A DNA stretch of 64,000 nt from Lewinella sp039816955 (GTDB lineage Bacteria; Bacteroidota; Bacteroidia; Chitinophagales; Saprospiraceae), in assembly GCA_039816955.1 (NCBI GenBank), contig JBCBWU010000003.1, positions 11,936-75,935 of the forward strand, given 5' to 3'. Below the pieces are notes generated by a model. The model saw only the letters and a program-made list of their open reading frames with translations, was not told the origin of the DNA and ran no database searches. Shown in pieces: positions 54,364-63,862 of the stretch (its first letter is position 1; each line of letters opens with the position of its first letter). A program made the position numbers and the translations under genes.

Positions 54364-54711
54364 ATGAAGAAAGCAAGTCAAAAGCGTTTTACTCCCAAGC
54401 TGAAGATTAAAAAGGGAGATAAAGTTGTTGTGATTGCGGGTGCTTACAAGGACCGTAGCAAAGTGGTGGAGGTTTTGGAAGTTCTTCCAAACGAAAACCG
54501 CGCCATTGTCGAAGAGGTGAACATTCGTAAGAAGCACCAGAAGCCAACGCAAGACAACCCTGGTGGTATCATCGATAAAGCTGCTCCAATTCACATCTCA
54601 AACCTGATGTTGGTGGACGGTAGCGGTGAGCGTACCCGTGTTGGTCGTCAAGTAGAAGAAGACGGCACCATCAAACGTTATTCTAAAAAAACTGGGGAAA
54701 TCTTAGACTAA
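54364..54711 (+). CDS. rplX: 50S ribosomal protein L24
   Basis: L24, 115 residues, an assembly initiator with a KOW motif: KIKKGDKVVVIAGAYKDRSK, followed by EEVNIRKKHQKPTQDNPGG. The stop overlaps the rplE start by one base. Confidence 0.97.
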   Translation: MKKASQKRFTPKLKIKKGDKVVVIAGAYKDRSKVVEVLEVLPNENRAIVEEVNIRKKHQKPTQDNPGGIIDKAAPIHISNLMLVDGSGERTRVGRQVEEDGTIKRYSKKTGEILD

Positions 54712-55268
54712 TGAGTTACAAACCAAGACTACGTACTAAGTACCAGGAAGAAGTGGTACCTGCTCTACTAGAGCAATTCCAATATAGCAGCGTAATGCAA
54801 GTTCCTCGTCTAGTTAAGATCTGTATCAACCAAGGTGTTGGTAAAGGTACCCAGGACAAGAAGCTCGTTGATAACGCAGTAGAAGAGTTGAGCCTAATCA
54901 CTGGCCAAAAGGCAGTGAAGACCAAGGCCAAGAAGTCCGTATCTAACTTTAAGTTACGGGAAGGCATGTACATCGGTGCTCGTGTTACTTTGCGTGATCG
55001 TCAGATGTTCGAATTCCTGGATCGTTTGATCGCTGTGGCTTTGCCACGGGTTCGTGACTTCCGCGGAATCAACGACAAGAGTTTCGACGGTCGTGGTAAC
55101 TATACTATGGGTATCAAGGAGCAGATTGTGTTCCCTGAAATCGACCTGGATAAGGTGAGCAACATCACCGGTATGGATATCACCTTTGTGACTACTGCTA
55201 ATACGGACGCTGAAGCACTAGCCTTATTGAAGGGCATGGGACTTCCATTCAAGAATCAGAACAACTAA
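54711..55268 (+). CDS. rplE: 50S ribosomal protein L5
   Basis: L5, 185 residues, binds 5S rRNA. VPRLVKICINQGVGKGTQD, LREGMYIGARVTLRDRQM and FDGRGNYTMGIKEQIVFPE are conserved. Confidence 0.98.
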   Translation: MSYKPRLRTKYQEEVVPALLEQFQYSSVMQVPRLVKICINQGVGKGTQDKKLVDNAVEELSLITGQKAVKTKAKKSVSNFKLREGMYIGARVTLRDRQMFEFLDRLIAVALPRVRDFRGINDKSFDGRGNYTMGIKEQIVFPEIDLDKVSNITGMDITFVTTANTDAEALALLKGMGLPFKNQNN

Positions 55269-55275
55269 AAATATC

Positions 55276-55545
55276 ATGGCAAGAAAATCATTGATTGCCC
55301 GCGAGCGTAAGAGAGAGCGTATGGTTGCAAAGTACGCCGATTTGCGCAAGCAGTTGAAAGAAGAAGGCCGTTGGGAAGAGTTGGATAAGTTGCCTCGCAA
55401 CTCCAATCCGATTCGCAAGCACAACCGCTGCCGCCTGACTGGGCGTCCTAAGGGTTACATGCGGAAGTTCGGCTTGTGCCGTGTTAAGTTCCGCGAGATG
55501 GCACTAAACGGGAAAATCCCAGGTGTTACTAAGTCCAGCTGGTAA
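55276..55545 (+). CDS. rpsN: 30S ribosomal protein S14
   Basis: S14, 89 residues, long form without the zinc-binding CxxC pairs. MARKSLIARERKRERMVAKY, CRLTGRPKGYMRKFGLCR and the C-terminal GVTKSSW are typical. Confidence 0.97.
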   Translation: MARKSLIARERKRERMVAKYADLRKQLKEEGRWEELDKLPRNSNPIRKHNRCRLTGRPKGYMRKFGLCRVKFREMALNGKIPGVTKSSW

Positions 55546-55734
55546 GTAGCAATTTATCATTGCGTCTTGGAGTAAGCTGCTGGTCTTATAGATAGCCAGT
55601 AGTGAAAAATCAAAGTCCGGCTAATTTGCCGGCAATGCACTGTGGGAAAATGCTCAATATTCTAGGTGCATTTATCTATTAACAGCGATCCAGGTTCCTA
55701 GCATTTGGAAAACCGGATCACGAACCTCAAAGTC

Positions 55735-56145
55735 ATGGCAGTTACAGATCCTGTAGCCGACTATCTGACCCGCATACGCAACGCCCAAATCGCAGGGCAC
55801 CGGGTCGTTAGCATCCCCGCTTCTAATCTAAAGAAGCGTATCACCGAGATCCTTTACGATCAGGGGTATATCCTTAAGTACAAGTTTGACGAGGAGCAGA
55901 AGAAAGGTACCCAAAGTACTATTCGTATCGCCTTGAAGTACGATAAAGGCACACGCCAGCCGGTTATCCGCAAGTTGCAGCGTGTAAGTAAGCCTGGTTT
56001 GCGTTCTTACGTAAAGAACGATAATCTTCCTCGGGTAATTAATGGTTTAGGTATTGCAATCATCTCTACCTCGAGAGGGGTAATGACCGACAAGCAAGCA
56101 CGCAAGCTGAATGTCGGCGGAGAGGTATTGTGTTACATTTACTAA
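55735..56145 (+). CDS. rpsH: 30S ribosomal protein S8
   Basis: S8, about 136 residues, central in 30S assembly. MAVTDPVADYLTRIRNAQIA, KPGLRSYV and STSRGVMTDKQARKLNVGGE are conserved. I chose the ATG at 55735 rather than the longer frame. The 190-base gap before it has short hairpins such as CCGGCTAATTTGCCGG. Confidence 0.97.
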   Translation: MAVTDPVADYLTRIRNAQIAGHRVVSIPASNLKKRITEILYDQGYILKYKFDEEQKKGTQSTIRIALKYDKGTRQPVIRKLQRVSKPGLRSYVKNDNLPRVINGLGIAIISTSRGVMTDKQARKLNVGGEVLCYIY

Positions 56146-56175
56146 TCCTTTCTCTCACCGCTATAATTTAGAGCC

Positions 56176-56730
56176 ATGTCAAGAATAGGAAAAGCTCCGA
56201 TTAATGTGCCAAGCGGCATTACTATAGACGTAAGCAAAAGTAACCTGGTAACCGTTAAAGGCCCCAAGGGTGAGCTGCAGCAGCAGGTCGACCCAGATTT
56301 GGGTGTTGGTATTGAGGATGGCGTGCTAACTGTTACTCGTCCTACCGATTCTAAGCGTCACCGCTCTGTTCACGGTTTGTACCGTTCTTTGATCAACAAC
56401 ATGATTGTTGGTGTAAACGAAGGTTATAAGCTAGAGCTTGAGGTGATCGGTGTAGGTTACCGTGCTGAAAATAAAGGTCAATTGTTGATCCTAACAGTAG
56501 GTTACTCTCACCCGATCTACTTCGTAATTCCGGAGGAGGTGAAGTTGTCAACTAGCACGGAAAAAGGTAAGGCACCATTGGTAATCCTTGAGTCAATCGA
56601 CAAGCAGTTGGTAGGCCAGATTGCTGCTAAGATTCGTGCTTTCCGTAAGCCAGAACCTTACAAGGGTAAAGGTATCCGCTTTAAGGGTGAAGAGATTCGC
56701 CGTAAAGCAGGTAAGACGGCAAGTAAGTAA
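56176..56730 (+). CDS. rplF: 50S ribosomal protein L6
   Basis: L6, 184 residues, two similar domains near the sarcin-ricin loop. MSRIGKAPINVPSGITIDVS, RHRSVHGLYRSLINNMIVGV and the end EPYKGKGIRFKGEEIRRKAG are conserved. Confidence 0.98.
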   Translation: MSRIGKAPINVPSGITIDVSKSNLVTVKGPKGELQQQVDPDLGVGIEDGVLTVTRPTDSKRHRSVHGLYRSLINNMIVGVNEGYKLELEVIGVGYRAENKGQLLILTVGYSHPIYFVIPEEVKLSTSTEKGKAPLVILESIDKQLVGQIAAKIRAFRKPEPYKGKGIRFKGEEIRRKAGKTASK

Positions 56731-56813
56731 TAATAATTTTTGGCGAACTGGGCTTTGGGATTGGGTCATCACGAATTTCCTTTTCACTAAAGTCAAACAA
56801 CAAATAAGCAGCC

Positions 56814-57167
56814 ATGCAATTAACAAATGCAAAACGTCGGAAGCGTATTCACATGCGTATCCGCAAAGATATCCGGGGCACTGCTAGTCGTCCTCGTCTG
56901 AATGTCTTCCGTTCGAATCGTTATATTTACGCGCAGCTGATTGATGACATTGCTGGTGTGACTTTGGCACAAGCAAATTCGTATGAAGGTGCTGTAGAAA
57001 ACAACGGTAAAAAGACTGAACAATCTGCCGCTGTCGGTAAGCTCTTAGCAGAGCGAGCAAAGAGTGCAGGAATTGAAACTGTAATCTTTGACCGTGGTGG
57101 TTATTTATATCATGGCCGCGTTAAGGCTCTTGCTGACGGCGCCCGTGAAGGAGGCTTGAAATTTTAA
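56814..57167 (+). CDS. rplR: 50S ribosomal protein L18
   Basis: L18, 117 residues, binds 5S rRNA. RKRIHMRIRKDIRGTASRPR, LNVFRSNRYIYAQLIDD and FDRGGYLYHGRVKALADGAR are conserved. Confidence 0.98.
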   Translation: MQLTNAKRRKRIHMRIRKDIRGTASRPRLNVFRSNRYIYAQLIDDIAGVTLAQANSYEGAVENNGKKTEQSAAVGKLLAERAKSAGIETVIFDRGGYLYHGRVKALADGAREGGLKF

Positions 57168-57178
57168 TCATTAGAGAA

Positions 57179-57697
57179 ATGGCAAAGAAAAACTCCAACC
57201 GGGTAAAACCGGCAGAAACAGAACTGCAGGAAAAGCTGGTATCACTGAACCGTGTAGCTAAGGTTACCAAGGGTGGCCGTACGTTCAGTTTCGCAGCCGT
57301 AGCAGTAGTAGGTGATGGTAAAGGTACAGTTGGTCATGGTCTGGGTAAGGCACGTGACGTATCTCAAGCCATTAGCAAGGCCGTAGATGACGCCAAGAAG
57401 AATTTGATCAAAGTACCTCTGCACAATGGTACAATCCCTCACGAACAGAAGGGTAAGTACGGTGCAGGTAAGGTGTTGATTAAGCCAGCTTCTGATGGTA
57501 CCGGTGTAATTGCGGGTGGTGCTATGCGCGCCGTACTGGAAATTGCCGGCGTACAAAACGTATTGGCAAAGTCGCAGGGATCATCTAACCCACACAACGT
57601 AGTGAAGGCTACTGTTGATGCACTGACGAAGCTACGCAGCCCGATGTTGATCGCTAAGCAGCGTGGCATCACGATGGAAAAGCTTTTTGAAGGATAG
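57179..57697 (+). CDS. rpsE: 30S ribosomal protein S5
   Basis: S5, 172 residues, affects decoding fidelity. VSLNRVAKVTKGGRTFSFAA, VVGDGKGTVGHGLGKARDV and GGAMRAVLEIAGVQNVLAKS are conserved. Confidence 0.98.
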   Translation: MAKKNSNRVKPAETELQEKLVSLNRVAKVTKGGRTFSFAAVAVVGDGKGTVGHGLGKARDVSQAISKAVDDAKKNLIKVPLHNGTIPHEQKGKYGAGKVLIKPASDGTGVIAGGAMRAVLEIAGVQNVLAKSQGSSNPHNVVKATVDALTKLRSPMLIAKQRGITMEKLFEG

Positions 57698-57726
57698 GCT
57701 TGACAGCCAGTAAAAAAACCACGGCC

Positions 57727-57906
57727 ATGGCTAAGGTAAAAATTACACAGGTGAAAAGCCTGATCGATCGTCCCAAGCGTCAGAAAGATACAGTGAAGGC
57801 CCTGGGATTGAAGAAGATTAACGATACGGTCGTTAAAGATGTTACCCCACAGATCACTGGTATGATCAATAAGGTAGCGCACTTGGTTAAAGTAGAGCAA
57901 GCTTAA
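57727..57906 (+). CDS. rpmD: 50S ribosomal protein L30
   Basis: L30, 59 residues from the ATG at 57727. MAKVKITQVKSLIDRPKRQK and the ending VAHLVKVEQ fit the family. The longer upstream start adds residues not seen in homologues. Confidence 0.95.
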   Translation: MAKVKITQVKSLIDRPKRQKDTVKALGLKKINDTVVKDVTPQITGMINKVAHLVKVEQA

Positions 57907-57956
57907 GGAACAAGTTTCTACTTTCTCATTGTTGAAGATTTAAATCGAAAAATATA

Positions 57957-58403
57957 ATGGAACTCCATAGTCTCAAACCAGCAGCAGGAGCGGTCAAAAG
58001 CCGCAAGCGTATTGCTCGTGGCCAGGGTTCTGGCCGTGGTGGCACTTCCACTCGCGGTCATAAGGGAGCGAAATCTCGTTCTGGTTACAAGAGTAAGCGT
58101 GCCTTCGAAGGTGGTCAGATGCCACTTCAGATGCGCCTGCCTAAGCGTGGCTTCAAAAGCCCTAACCGCGTAGAATACGTGGCGTTAAACGTTGGGCAAC
58201 TACAGGCCATCAGTGAAAAGTACAGTGTTGATACAATCGATATTGCTACTTTGCAGAAATTGGGTATTATCAAAAAGACCGATCAGGTGAAAGTGCTGGG
58301 CACTGGCGAACTGACGGCTAAATTGACGGTAACTGCGCACGCTTGTTCTGCAGCTGCTAAGGCGGCTGTTGAAGCACAGGGAGGTACGGTTACGATCCTT
58401 TAA
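57957..58403 (+). CDS. rplO: 50S ribosomal protein L15
   Basis: L15, 148 residues. ARGQGSGRGGTSTRGHKGAK, FEGGQMPLQMRLPKRGFKSP and the C-terminal domain ending GGTVTIL are typical. It precedes secY by 11 bases. Confidence 0.97.
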   Translation: MELHSLKPAAGAVKSRKRIARGQGSGRGGTSTRGHKGAKSRSGYKSKRAFEGGQMPLQMRLPKRGFKSPNRVEYVALNVGQLQAISEKYSVDTIDIATLQKLGIIKKTDQVKVLGTGELTAKLTVTAHACSAAAKAAVEAQGGTVTIL

Positions 58404-58414
58404 AAACGACCACC

Positions 58415-59782
58415 ATGAAAAGGTTTATCGATACGCTTAAGAATATTTGGAAGATTAAGGAGCTGAGGGATCGCATCCTTTTCACCTTGGGCCTTTTGTG
58501 GGTGTTCCGTCTCGGTTCGTTCATCGTATTGCCCGGAGCCGATCCAGACGTCCTACAAGCACAAATGGGCGGTGGGGCTGATAACTCACTACTGGGTTTG
58601 ATTAATGTGTTTTCCGGCGGTGCGTTTGGTAACGCCTCTATTTTTGCTTTGGGTATCATGCCCTACATTACAGCAAGTATCATCATTCAGCTACTAGGCT
58701 TTGCTGTTCCTTATTTCCAGCGTTTACAGCAGAAAGAAGGGGAGTCTGGTCGTAAGAAGCTGAATCAGATCACACGTTTGCTGACCGTAGCTATTACCTT
58801 GGTGCAAGGTGGTGCTTACCTTACTTATGTAAAGTCATTGGGAGCAGTTGACCAGTCGGTGCCAGAAACGGTATTCTGGTTATCTGGAATCATCATCCTT
58901 TCTACGGGTACTATCTTTGCAATGTGGTTGGGTGAGCGTATCACAGACCGTGGTATCGGCAATGGTGTATCTCTTTTGATCACCGTAGGTATCATCGCTA
59001 CTTTACCAACTGCCTTCGCCTTCGAATTGCAAGGGCGTCTACAGTCAGGTGGTTTCTTGGTATTCGTTCTGGAGCTTGCCGCTTTGTTCCTGGTTTGTAT
59101 GGCTACCGTACTAATCGTAACGGGTGTAAGAAAGATTCCCGTGCAGTTTGCCAAGCGCATGGTTGGCCGTGGTACTGGTAATATTCCAATGGCCGGTGCA
59201 CGTGACTACATTCCATTAAAGGTTAATGCCGCTGGTGTAATGCCTATCATCTTTGCTCAGGCTTTGATGTTCTTGCCAGGATTGGCAGCACAGACTGCCG
59301 GTGCAGATGCAGAAACCAGCTGGTTGGTACAGAAGCTGAACGACTTTACCTCTGGACCATATAATATAATCTACTTCATTCTGGTAGTAGCGTTCACTTA
59401 CGTGTATACTGCACTTATCGTGAACCCATCTAACTACGCTGATTACTTGAAGCGTCAGAATGCTTTCATCCCTGGAGTGAAGCCTGGTAAGCCAACAGAA
59501 GAGTTTATCGACTCGGTTACCACGCGTATTACACTACCTGGATCTGTATTCCTAGGATTGATTGCTATTATGCCTGCTTTTGCTGCAGCATTTGGTATCA
59601 ACAACCTGTTTGCGGCATTCTTCGGTGGTACATCACTTCTGATCTTGGTAGGTGTTGTTCTTGACACTTTACAGCAAATTGAGAGTCACTTGTTGATGCG
59701 CCGTTATGACGGTCTGGTGAAAGAAGGTCGGGTTTCTGGCCGCAGTAGTAGCCGGATGCAAGGTATTGGTGCTAATATGTAA
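58415..59782 (+). CDS. secY: Preprotein translocase subunit SecY
   Basis: SecY is the channel of the Sec translocon. Ten hydrophobic membrane segments fit the family, with the plug-near SGGAFGNASIFALGIMPYIT-type helix, PYFQRLQQKEGESGRKKLNQ, GERITDRGIGNGVSLLI and NPSNYADYLKRQNAFIPGVK. Its 455 residues are normal. Confidence 0.98.
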   Translation: MKRFIDTLKNIWKIKELRDRILFTLGLLWVFRLGSFIVLPGADPDVLQAQMGGGADNSLLGLINVFSGGAFGNASIFALGIMPYITASIIIQLLGFAVPYFQRLQQKEGESGRKKLNQITRLLTVAITLVQGGAYLTYVKSLGAVDQSVPETVFWLSGIIILSTGTIFAMWLGERITDRGIGNGVSLLITVGIIATLPTAFAFELQGRLQSGGFLVFVLELAALFLVCMATVLIVTGVRKIPVQFAKRMVGRGTGNIPMAGARDYIPLKVNAAGVMPIIFAQALMFLPGLAAQTAGADAETSWLVQKLNDFTSGPYNIIYFILVVAFTYVYTALIVNPSNYADYLKRQNAFIPGVKPGKPTEEFIDSVTTRITLPGSVFLGLIAIMPAFAAAFGINNLFAAFFGGTSLLILVGVVLDTLQQIESHLLMRRYDGLVKEGRVSGRSSSRMQGIGANM

Positions 59783-59839
59783 TAGTGCTCAACCACTGGT
59801 TGAACTGATATAGTGTAACAGGGTAAAGCTAAGAATCTG

Positions 59840-60685
59840 ATGGGGAGAAAAGGCCGTAAGATGATTTTCAAAACAGCAGAAGAGATCGAACTGATCCGTG
59901 AGAATTGTCTGTTGGTTTGTAAAACCTTGGCCTATGTGGGGAGTATGCTTAAGCCTGGACTGACAGGAGAAGAAATTGACCTGAAAGCCGAGGAGTTCAT
60001 CCGGGACCACGGAGCGGTACCGGGTTTTAAAGGCCTTTATGGTTGTCCTTCTACGCTGTTGGTATCTCGTAATGAAGCCGTAGTGCACGGATTGCCATCA
60101 AAGGAACAAGTTTTCGAAGATGGAGATATCCTGTCGATTGATTGTGGAACTTACATGAATGAGTTCTACGGAGATGCAGCTTACACTTTTTGTGTGGGTG
60201 AAGTGAAAGAGGAGACACTGCAGCTGTGCCGGGTAACCAATGAATCGCTCTATCTAGGAATAGAAAAAGCTGTTGTTGGTAACCGTGTAGGTGACGTTAG
60301 CCACGCTATCCAGCACCACAACGAGCGGGTACACAAATACTCTGTTGTGCGTGAATTAGTGGGGCATGGATTGGGCAAGTCAATGCACGAAGCACCAGAT
60401 GTTCCCAACTACGGGCGTCGCGGACAAGGTCCTGTCTTGAAAGAAGGCTTAGTAATTGCTATTGAGCCAATGGTGAATATGGGGAGAAAAGAGGTGCGTA
60501 CTTTACGCGATGATTGGACCATTATTACCAAAGACAAGAAGCCAGCCGCTCATTATGAGCATACGATAGCCATCACTAAAGATGGGCCTGATATTCTGAG
60601 TAATCACGAACTGATTATTGAGGAAATTCAGAAGAATCCAAACGTGATTCCTATTGTGCGTGAGACTGCGGTAAGCGAGCAATAA
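59840..60685 (+). CDS. map: Methionine aminopeptidase, type I
   Basis: Map removes the initiator Met from new proteins. Metal-binding residues occur in SIDCGTYMNEFYGDAAYTF (two Asp), VGHGLGKSMHEAP (His) and IEPMVNMG (Glu), with a final Glu in YEHTIAI. Length 281 from the first ATG, or 274 from the next. It sits between secY and infA, as in many bacteria. Confidence 0.96.
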   Translation: MGRKGRKMIFKTAEEIELIRENCLLVCKTLAYVGSMLKPGLTGEEIDLKAEEFIRDHGAVPGFKGLYGCPSTLLVSRNEAVVHGLPSKEQVFEDGDILSIDCGTYMNEFYGDAAYTFCVGEVKEETLQLCRVTNESLYLGIEKAVVGNRVGDVSHAIQHHNERVHKYSVVRELVGHGLGKSMHEAPDVPNYGRRGQGPVLKEGLVIAIEPMVNMGRKEVRTLRDDWTIITKDKKPAAHYEHTIAITKDGPDILSNHELIIEEIQKNPNVIPIVRETAVSEQ

Positions 60686-60749
60686 TTAGGGCTAGCTCAA
60701 GCGATTTCAAAAAATGAAATCTTACAGCTGGTTATTTGTCAAATAATTG

Positions 60750-60757
60750 TATCTTTG
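60750..60757 (+). promoter_or_regulatory. Internal promoter -7 box before infA
   Basis: TATCTTTG fits the TAnnTTTG consensus and ends 18 bases before the infA ATG. No well-placed -33 box is visible. Confidence 0.6.
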
Positions 60758-60775
60758 CACTCCGAAAATTGGAGT

Positions 60776-60994
60776 ATGGCAAAAAAAGATTTGATCAAAC
60801 AGGATGGTACAATACTCGAAGCATTGTCAAATGCAATGTTCCGAGTTAAATTAGAAAATGACCACGAGATTGTGGCAACCATCTCTGGTAAGATGCGGAT
60901 GAACTACATCCGAATTCTTCCTGGCGACCGCGTAGCGGTAGAAATGTCGCCTTATGATTTAACTCGTGGGCGAATCACTTATCGTTATAAATAA
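60776..60994 (+). CDS. infA: Translation initiation factor IF-1
   Basis: IF-1 is a 72-residue OB-fold protein that occupies the A site during initiation. MAKKDLIKQDGTILEALSNA and MRMNYIRILPGDRVAVEMSP are standard. I chose the ATG at 60776, which gives the exact family start. Confidence 0.98.
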   Translation: MAKKDLIKQDGTILEALSNAMFRVKLENDHEIVATISGKMRMNYIRILPGDRVAVEMSPYDLTRGRITYRYK

Positions 60995-61038
60995 GCGCAA
61001 AGATCCTGCTTGATCAGATTGCTTAAATAAACGCAACC

Positions 61039-61155
61039 ATGAAAGTAAGACCCTCCGTCAAGAAACGCTCTGCCGATTGTAAGGTGGTGAGGAGAAAAGG
61101 AAAGGTTTACATCATTAACAAGAAAAATCCCAAGTTCAAGCAACGTCAGGGATAA
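61039..61155 (+). CDS. rpmJ: 50S ribosomal protein L36
   Basis: A 38-residue protein, MKVRPSVKKRSADCKVVRRK and onward to FKQRQG. It lacks the zinc-binding Cys/His set of the common form. The first Cys is Ser, the third is Asn and the His is Phe, and only one Cys remains, so it is the zinc-free type. Confidence 0.96.
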   Translation: MKVRPSVKKRSADCKVVRRKGKVYIINKKNPKFKQRQG

Positions 61156-61202
61156 AAAACTAGATGGAAGCTAAGTCTTCCCTCTCTAAACAAGAACAGA
61201 CA

Positions 61203-61580
61203 ATGGCACGTATTGCTGGTGTTGATTTACCAAGAAACAAGCGCGGCGTAGTAGGCCTGACCTATATCTATGGGATTGGACCTTCGTTAGCGAAAGAAAT
61301 TTTGGCAAAGATTGATGTAGATGAGAGTACGAAGGTTCAGGATTGGACCGACGACAACATCAAGCAGATTGCCACTATGCTCCAGAATGACTATCAAGTC
61401 GAGGGTGAGCTGCGTACGGAAGTGCAGACGAACATCAAGCGTTTGATGGATATTGGCTGTTTCCGAGGAGTTCGTCACCGTAAAGGTCTTCCTGTACGGG
61501 GCCAACGTACGCAAACCAACGCTCGTACGCGTAAGGGTAAGCGTAAGACTGTAGCAAACAAAAAGAAAGCAACCAAGTAA
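61203..61580 (+). CDS. rpsM: 30S ribosomal protein S13
   Basis: S13, about 125 residues, in the 30S head contacting tRNA. MARIAGVDLPRNKRGVVGLT, IGCFRGVRHRKGLPVRGQRT and a basic C-terminus are typical. The ATG at 61203 is chosen. Confidence 0.98.
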   Translation: MARIAGVDLPRNKRGVVGLTYIYGIGPSLAKEILAKIDVDESTKVQDWTDDNIKQIATMLQNDYQVEGELRTEVQTNIKRLMDIGCFRGVRHRKGLPVRGQRTQTNARTRKGKRKTVANKKKATK

Positions 61581-61590
61581 TTGTTGATCC

Positions 61591-61983
61591 ATGGCTAAAG
61601 CAAGCAGCAAGAAGGCAAAGAAAAGAAAAGTACGGGTTGAGCCAGAAGGTAAGGCTTATATCCAGGCTTCCTTCAATAATATCATCATCTCGATCACCAA
61701 TAAGAAAGGTGATGTTATTTCCTGGTCCAGCGCTGGAAAATCTGGTTTCCGTGGTTCCAAGAAGAACACCCCTTACGCAGCGCAGATCTCGGCATCTGAT
61801 GCGGCACGGGTGGCTTACGATGCTGGTCTACGTACGGTAGAGGTATTCGTTAAAGGACCTGGTTCTGGCCGTGAGGCAGCAATTCGTGCTATCGATGGTG
61901 TAGGTATTAAGGTATCTCGTATCAAGGACGTTACACCACTGCCACACAATGGTTGTCGTCCACCAAAGCGTCGCCGGGTATAA
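61591..61983 (+). CDS. rpsK: 30S ribosomal protein S11
   Basis: S11, 130 residues, in the platform. ASFNNIIISITNKKGDVISW, SSAGKSGFRGSKKNTPYAAQ and the end NGCRPPKRRRV are conserved. Confidence 0.98.
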   Translation: MAKASSKKAKKRKVRVEPEGKAYIQASFNNIIISITNKKGDVISWSSAGKSGFRGSKKNTPYAAQISASDAARVAYDAGLRTVEVFVKGPGSGREAAIRAIDGVGIKVSRIKDVTPLPHNGCRPPKRRRV

Positions 61984-62028
61984 TCCTGCGCCACGTACTA
62001 TTTCAACAGCGAAAATTATTCTTCCGAA

Positions 62029-62640
62029 ATGGCAAGATATACTGGCCCAAAGACCAAGAAAGCACGCGCGTTTGGCGAAGCAATCTTCGGTTATGATAAA
62101 AGTTTCGAGCGTAAGAAGTACCGCCCAGGTCAGCACGGTAACAGCCGTCGCCGCCGTCAGCAGTCTGATTATGCACTGCAATTGATGGAAAAGCAGAAGG
62201 CAAAGTACACTTATGGTGTATTGGAGCGTCAGTTCCGCAACCTGTTCGACCGCGCTTCTCGTAAGAGTGGTGTAACTGGTACCGTATTACTGCAGTTCCT
62301 GGAAGCACGCCTTGATAATGTAGTATTCCGTCTTGGTCTTGCACCAACACGTGCTGCTGCTCGCCAGTTGGTAACCCACAAGCACATTGTGTTGAATGGC
62401 GTAATCAACAACGTACCTTCTGCCCAACTTCGCCCTGGTGATGTTATCGGAGTACGTGGTAAGTCTCAAGGATTGTTGGTGATCCGTGAGAGTGTTGGAT
62501 CCAAAGGCGATGTGCGTAAGCACGGCTGGTTGGAATTCAACCATGATAAACTGGAAGGTAAGTTTCTGGAGTATCCAGAACGTGACGCCATCCCTGAAAA
62601 GATAAACGAACAGCTGATCGTAGAACTCTATTCTAAGTAA
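62029..62640 (+). CDS. rpsD: 30S ribosomal protein S4
   Basis: S4, 203 residues, nucleates 5'-domain assembly and in some bacteria represses its own synthesis. MARYTGPKTKKARAFGEAIF, the S4 domain RLDNVVFRLGLAPTRAAARQ and NGVINNVPSAQLRPGDVIGV are typical. Followed by a strong hairpin. Confidence 0.98.
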   Translation: MARYTGPKTKKARAFGEAIFGYDKSFERKKYRPGQHGNSRRRRQQSDYALQLMEKQKAKYTYGVLERQFRNLFDRASRKSGVTGTVLLQFLEARLDNVVFRLGLAPTRAAARQLVTHKHIVLNGVINNVPSAQLRPGDVIGVRGKSQGLLVIRESVGSKGDVRKHGWLEFNHDKLEGKFLEYPERDAIPEKINEQLIVELYSK

Positions 62641-62655
62641 AGCGTTCATTGATAG

Positions 62656-62694
62656 TGGAAAGAACAGCATCTCGGCCGATTGCTGTTCTTTCCA
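62656..62694 (+). promoter_or_regulatory. Hairpin between rpsD and rpoA
   Basis: TGGAAAGAACAGCA (62656-62669) and TGCTGTTCTTTCCA (62681-62694) are perfect complements over 14 bases. No T run follows. It could be a processing site or a partial terminator lowering rpoA expression. Confidence 0.7.
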
Positions 62695-62790
62695 GTTACT
62701 CGTTTACGGAATCGCGGCTTAAAGTCGGGTTCCGCATTCTGATGTTAAGAGAATAGCTATTCATTCCCCACCAAAGACTAATTCAAGCGT

Positions 62791-63789
62791 ATGAGCATAT
62801 TGAATTTTCAGAAGCCGGACAAAATCGTAATGGAGAAAGCCGATGATTTTGAAGGCCTTTTTGAATTCAAACCACTCGAACCGGGCTTCGGTCAAACTGT
62901 AGGAAATTCCCTGCGACGCGTTTTGCTTTCCTCCCTTGAGGGATTTGCAATCAGCGCGGTACGGATTGCCGGTGTTGAGCATGAGTTCGGTACCATTCGC
63001 GGAGTCGTAGAAGACGTTGTTGAGATTATCCTGAACCTCAAGCAGGTTCGTCTGAAGCAAATGCTTGCTGACGAAGACGTGCAAGAGGAGAAAGTATATT
63101 TGACGATCAGTGGTAAAGAGGAGTTCCGTGCGGGTGATATCGAAGAGCACACTAACGTGTTCAAGATCATGAACCCAGATCTGTTGATCTGCACCATGGA
63201 ACCTTTCGTTAACTTAGAGGTAGAATTGACGGTTACTAAAGGCCGCGGTTACGTACCAGCTGACGAAAATCTTCCCAAAGATGCACCTATCGGCGTAATT
63301 CCGATTGATGCTATCTACACTCCGATCAAAAATGTAGCTTACACCATTGACAACTTCCGTGTAGGTCAGCGTACTGACTACGAAAAGTTGACCATCAATG
63401 TTAAAACTGATGGCACTATTCACCCGGAAGAAGCAATCAAAGAAGCTTCTCGTATCCTGATCCAGCACTTGATGCTGATCACCGACGAGAATATCACCTT
63501 TGATTCTACTGGTACTCGTGAAGAGAACATCGTGGATGAGCACATCCTCCACATGCGTAAGCTGCTGAAGACCTCTCTGGAAGATCTTGATCTTTCTGTT
63601 CGTGCTTACAACTGCCTAAAGGCGGCTAAGATTAACACCCTTGCCGAATTGGTACGTTATGACACGCACGAACTATTGAAGTTCCGTAACTTCGGTAAGA
63701 AGTCTCTAGTAGAAATCGAAGAACTACTCCAAGAAAAAGGCTTGACTTTCGGCATGGACTTGTCGAAGTATAAGCTGGATGAGGAGTAA
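62791..63789 (+). CDS. rpoA: RNA polymerase alpha subunit
   Basis: RpoA is the assembly platform of RNA polymerase and binds UP elements and activators. N-terminal domain: PLEPGFGQTVGNSLRRVLLS and the following assembly regions. C-terminal domain: LDLSVRAYNCLKAAKINTLA and RNFGKKSLVEIEELLQEKGL. Its 332 residues are normal. Confidence 0.98.
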   Translation: MSILNFQKPDKIVMEKADDFEGLFEFKPLEPGFGQTVGNSLRRVLLSSLEGFAISAVRIAGVEHEFGTIRGVVEDVVEIILNLKQVRLKQMLADEDVQEEKVYLTISGKEEFRAGDIEEHTNVFKIMNPDLLICTMEPFVNLEVELTVTKGRGYVPADENLPKDAPIGVIPIDAIYTPIKNVAYTIDNFRVGQRTDYEKLTINVKTDGTIHPEEAIKEASRILIQHLMLITDENITFDSTGTREENIVDEHILHMRKLLKTSLEDLDLSVRAYNCLKAAKINTLAELVRYDTHELLKFRNFGKKSLVEIEELLQEKGLTFGMDLSKYKLDEE

Positions 63790-63813
63790 GAGACTCTAGT
63801 GTATTTGGTTGGT

Positions 63814-63862
63814 TGGTGGATTTAGTAGATATGGTTGTAAACCAAATTCACTAAATCCACCA
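63814..63862 (+). promoter_or_regulatory. Hairpin between rpoA and rplQ
   Basis: TGGTGGATTTAGT (63814-63826) pairs perfectly with ACTAAATCCACCA (63850-63862). No T run follows. A further stem CGGCGAG/CTCGCCG lies closer to rplQ. The gap of 202 bases is long for this operon. Confidence 0.65.
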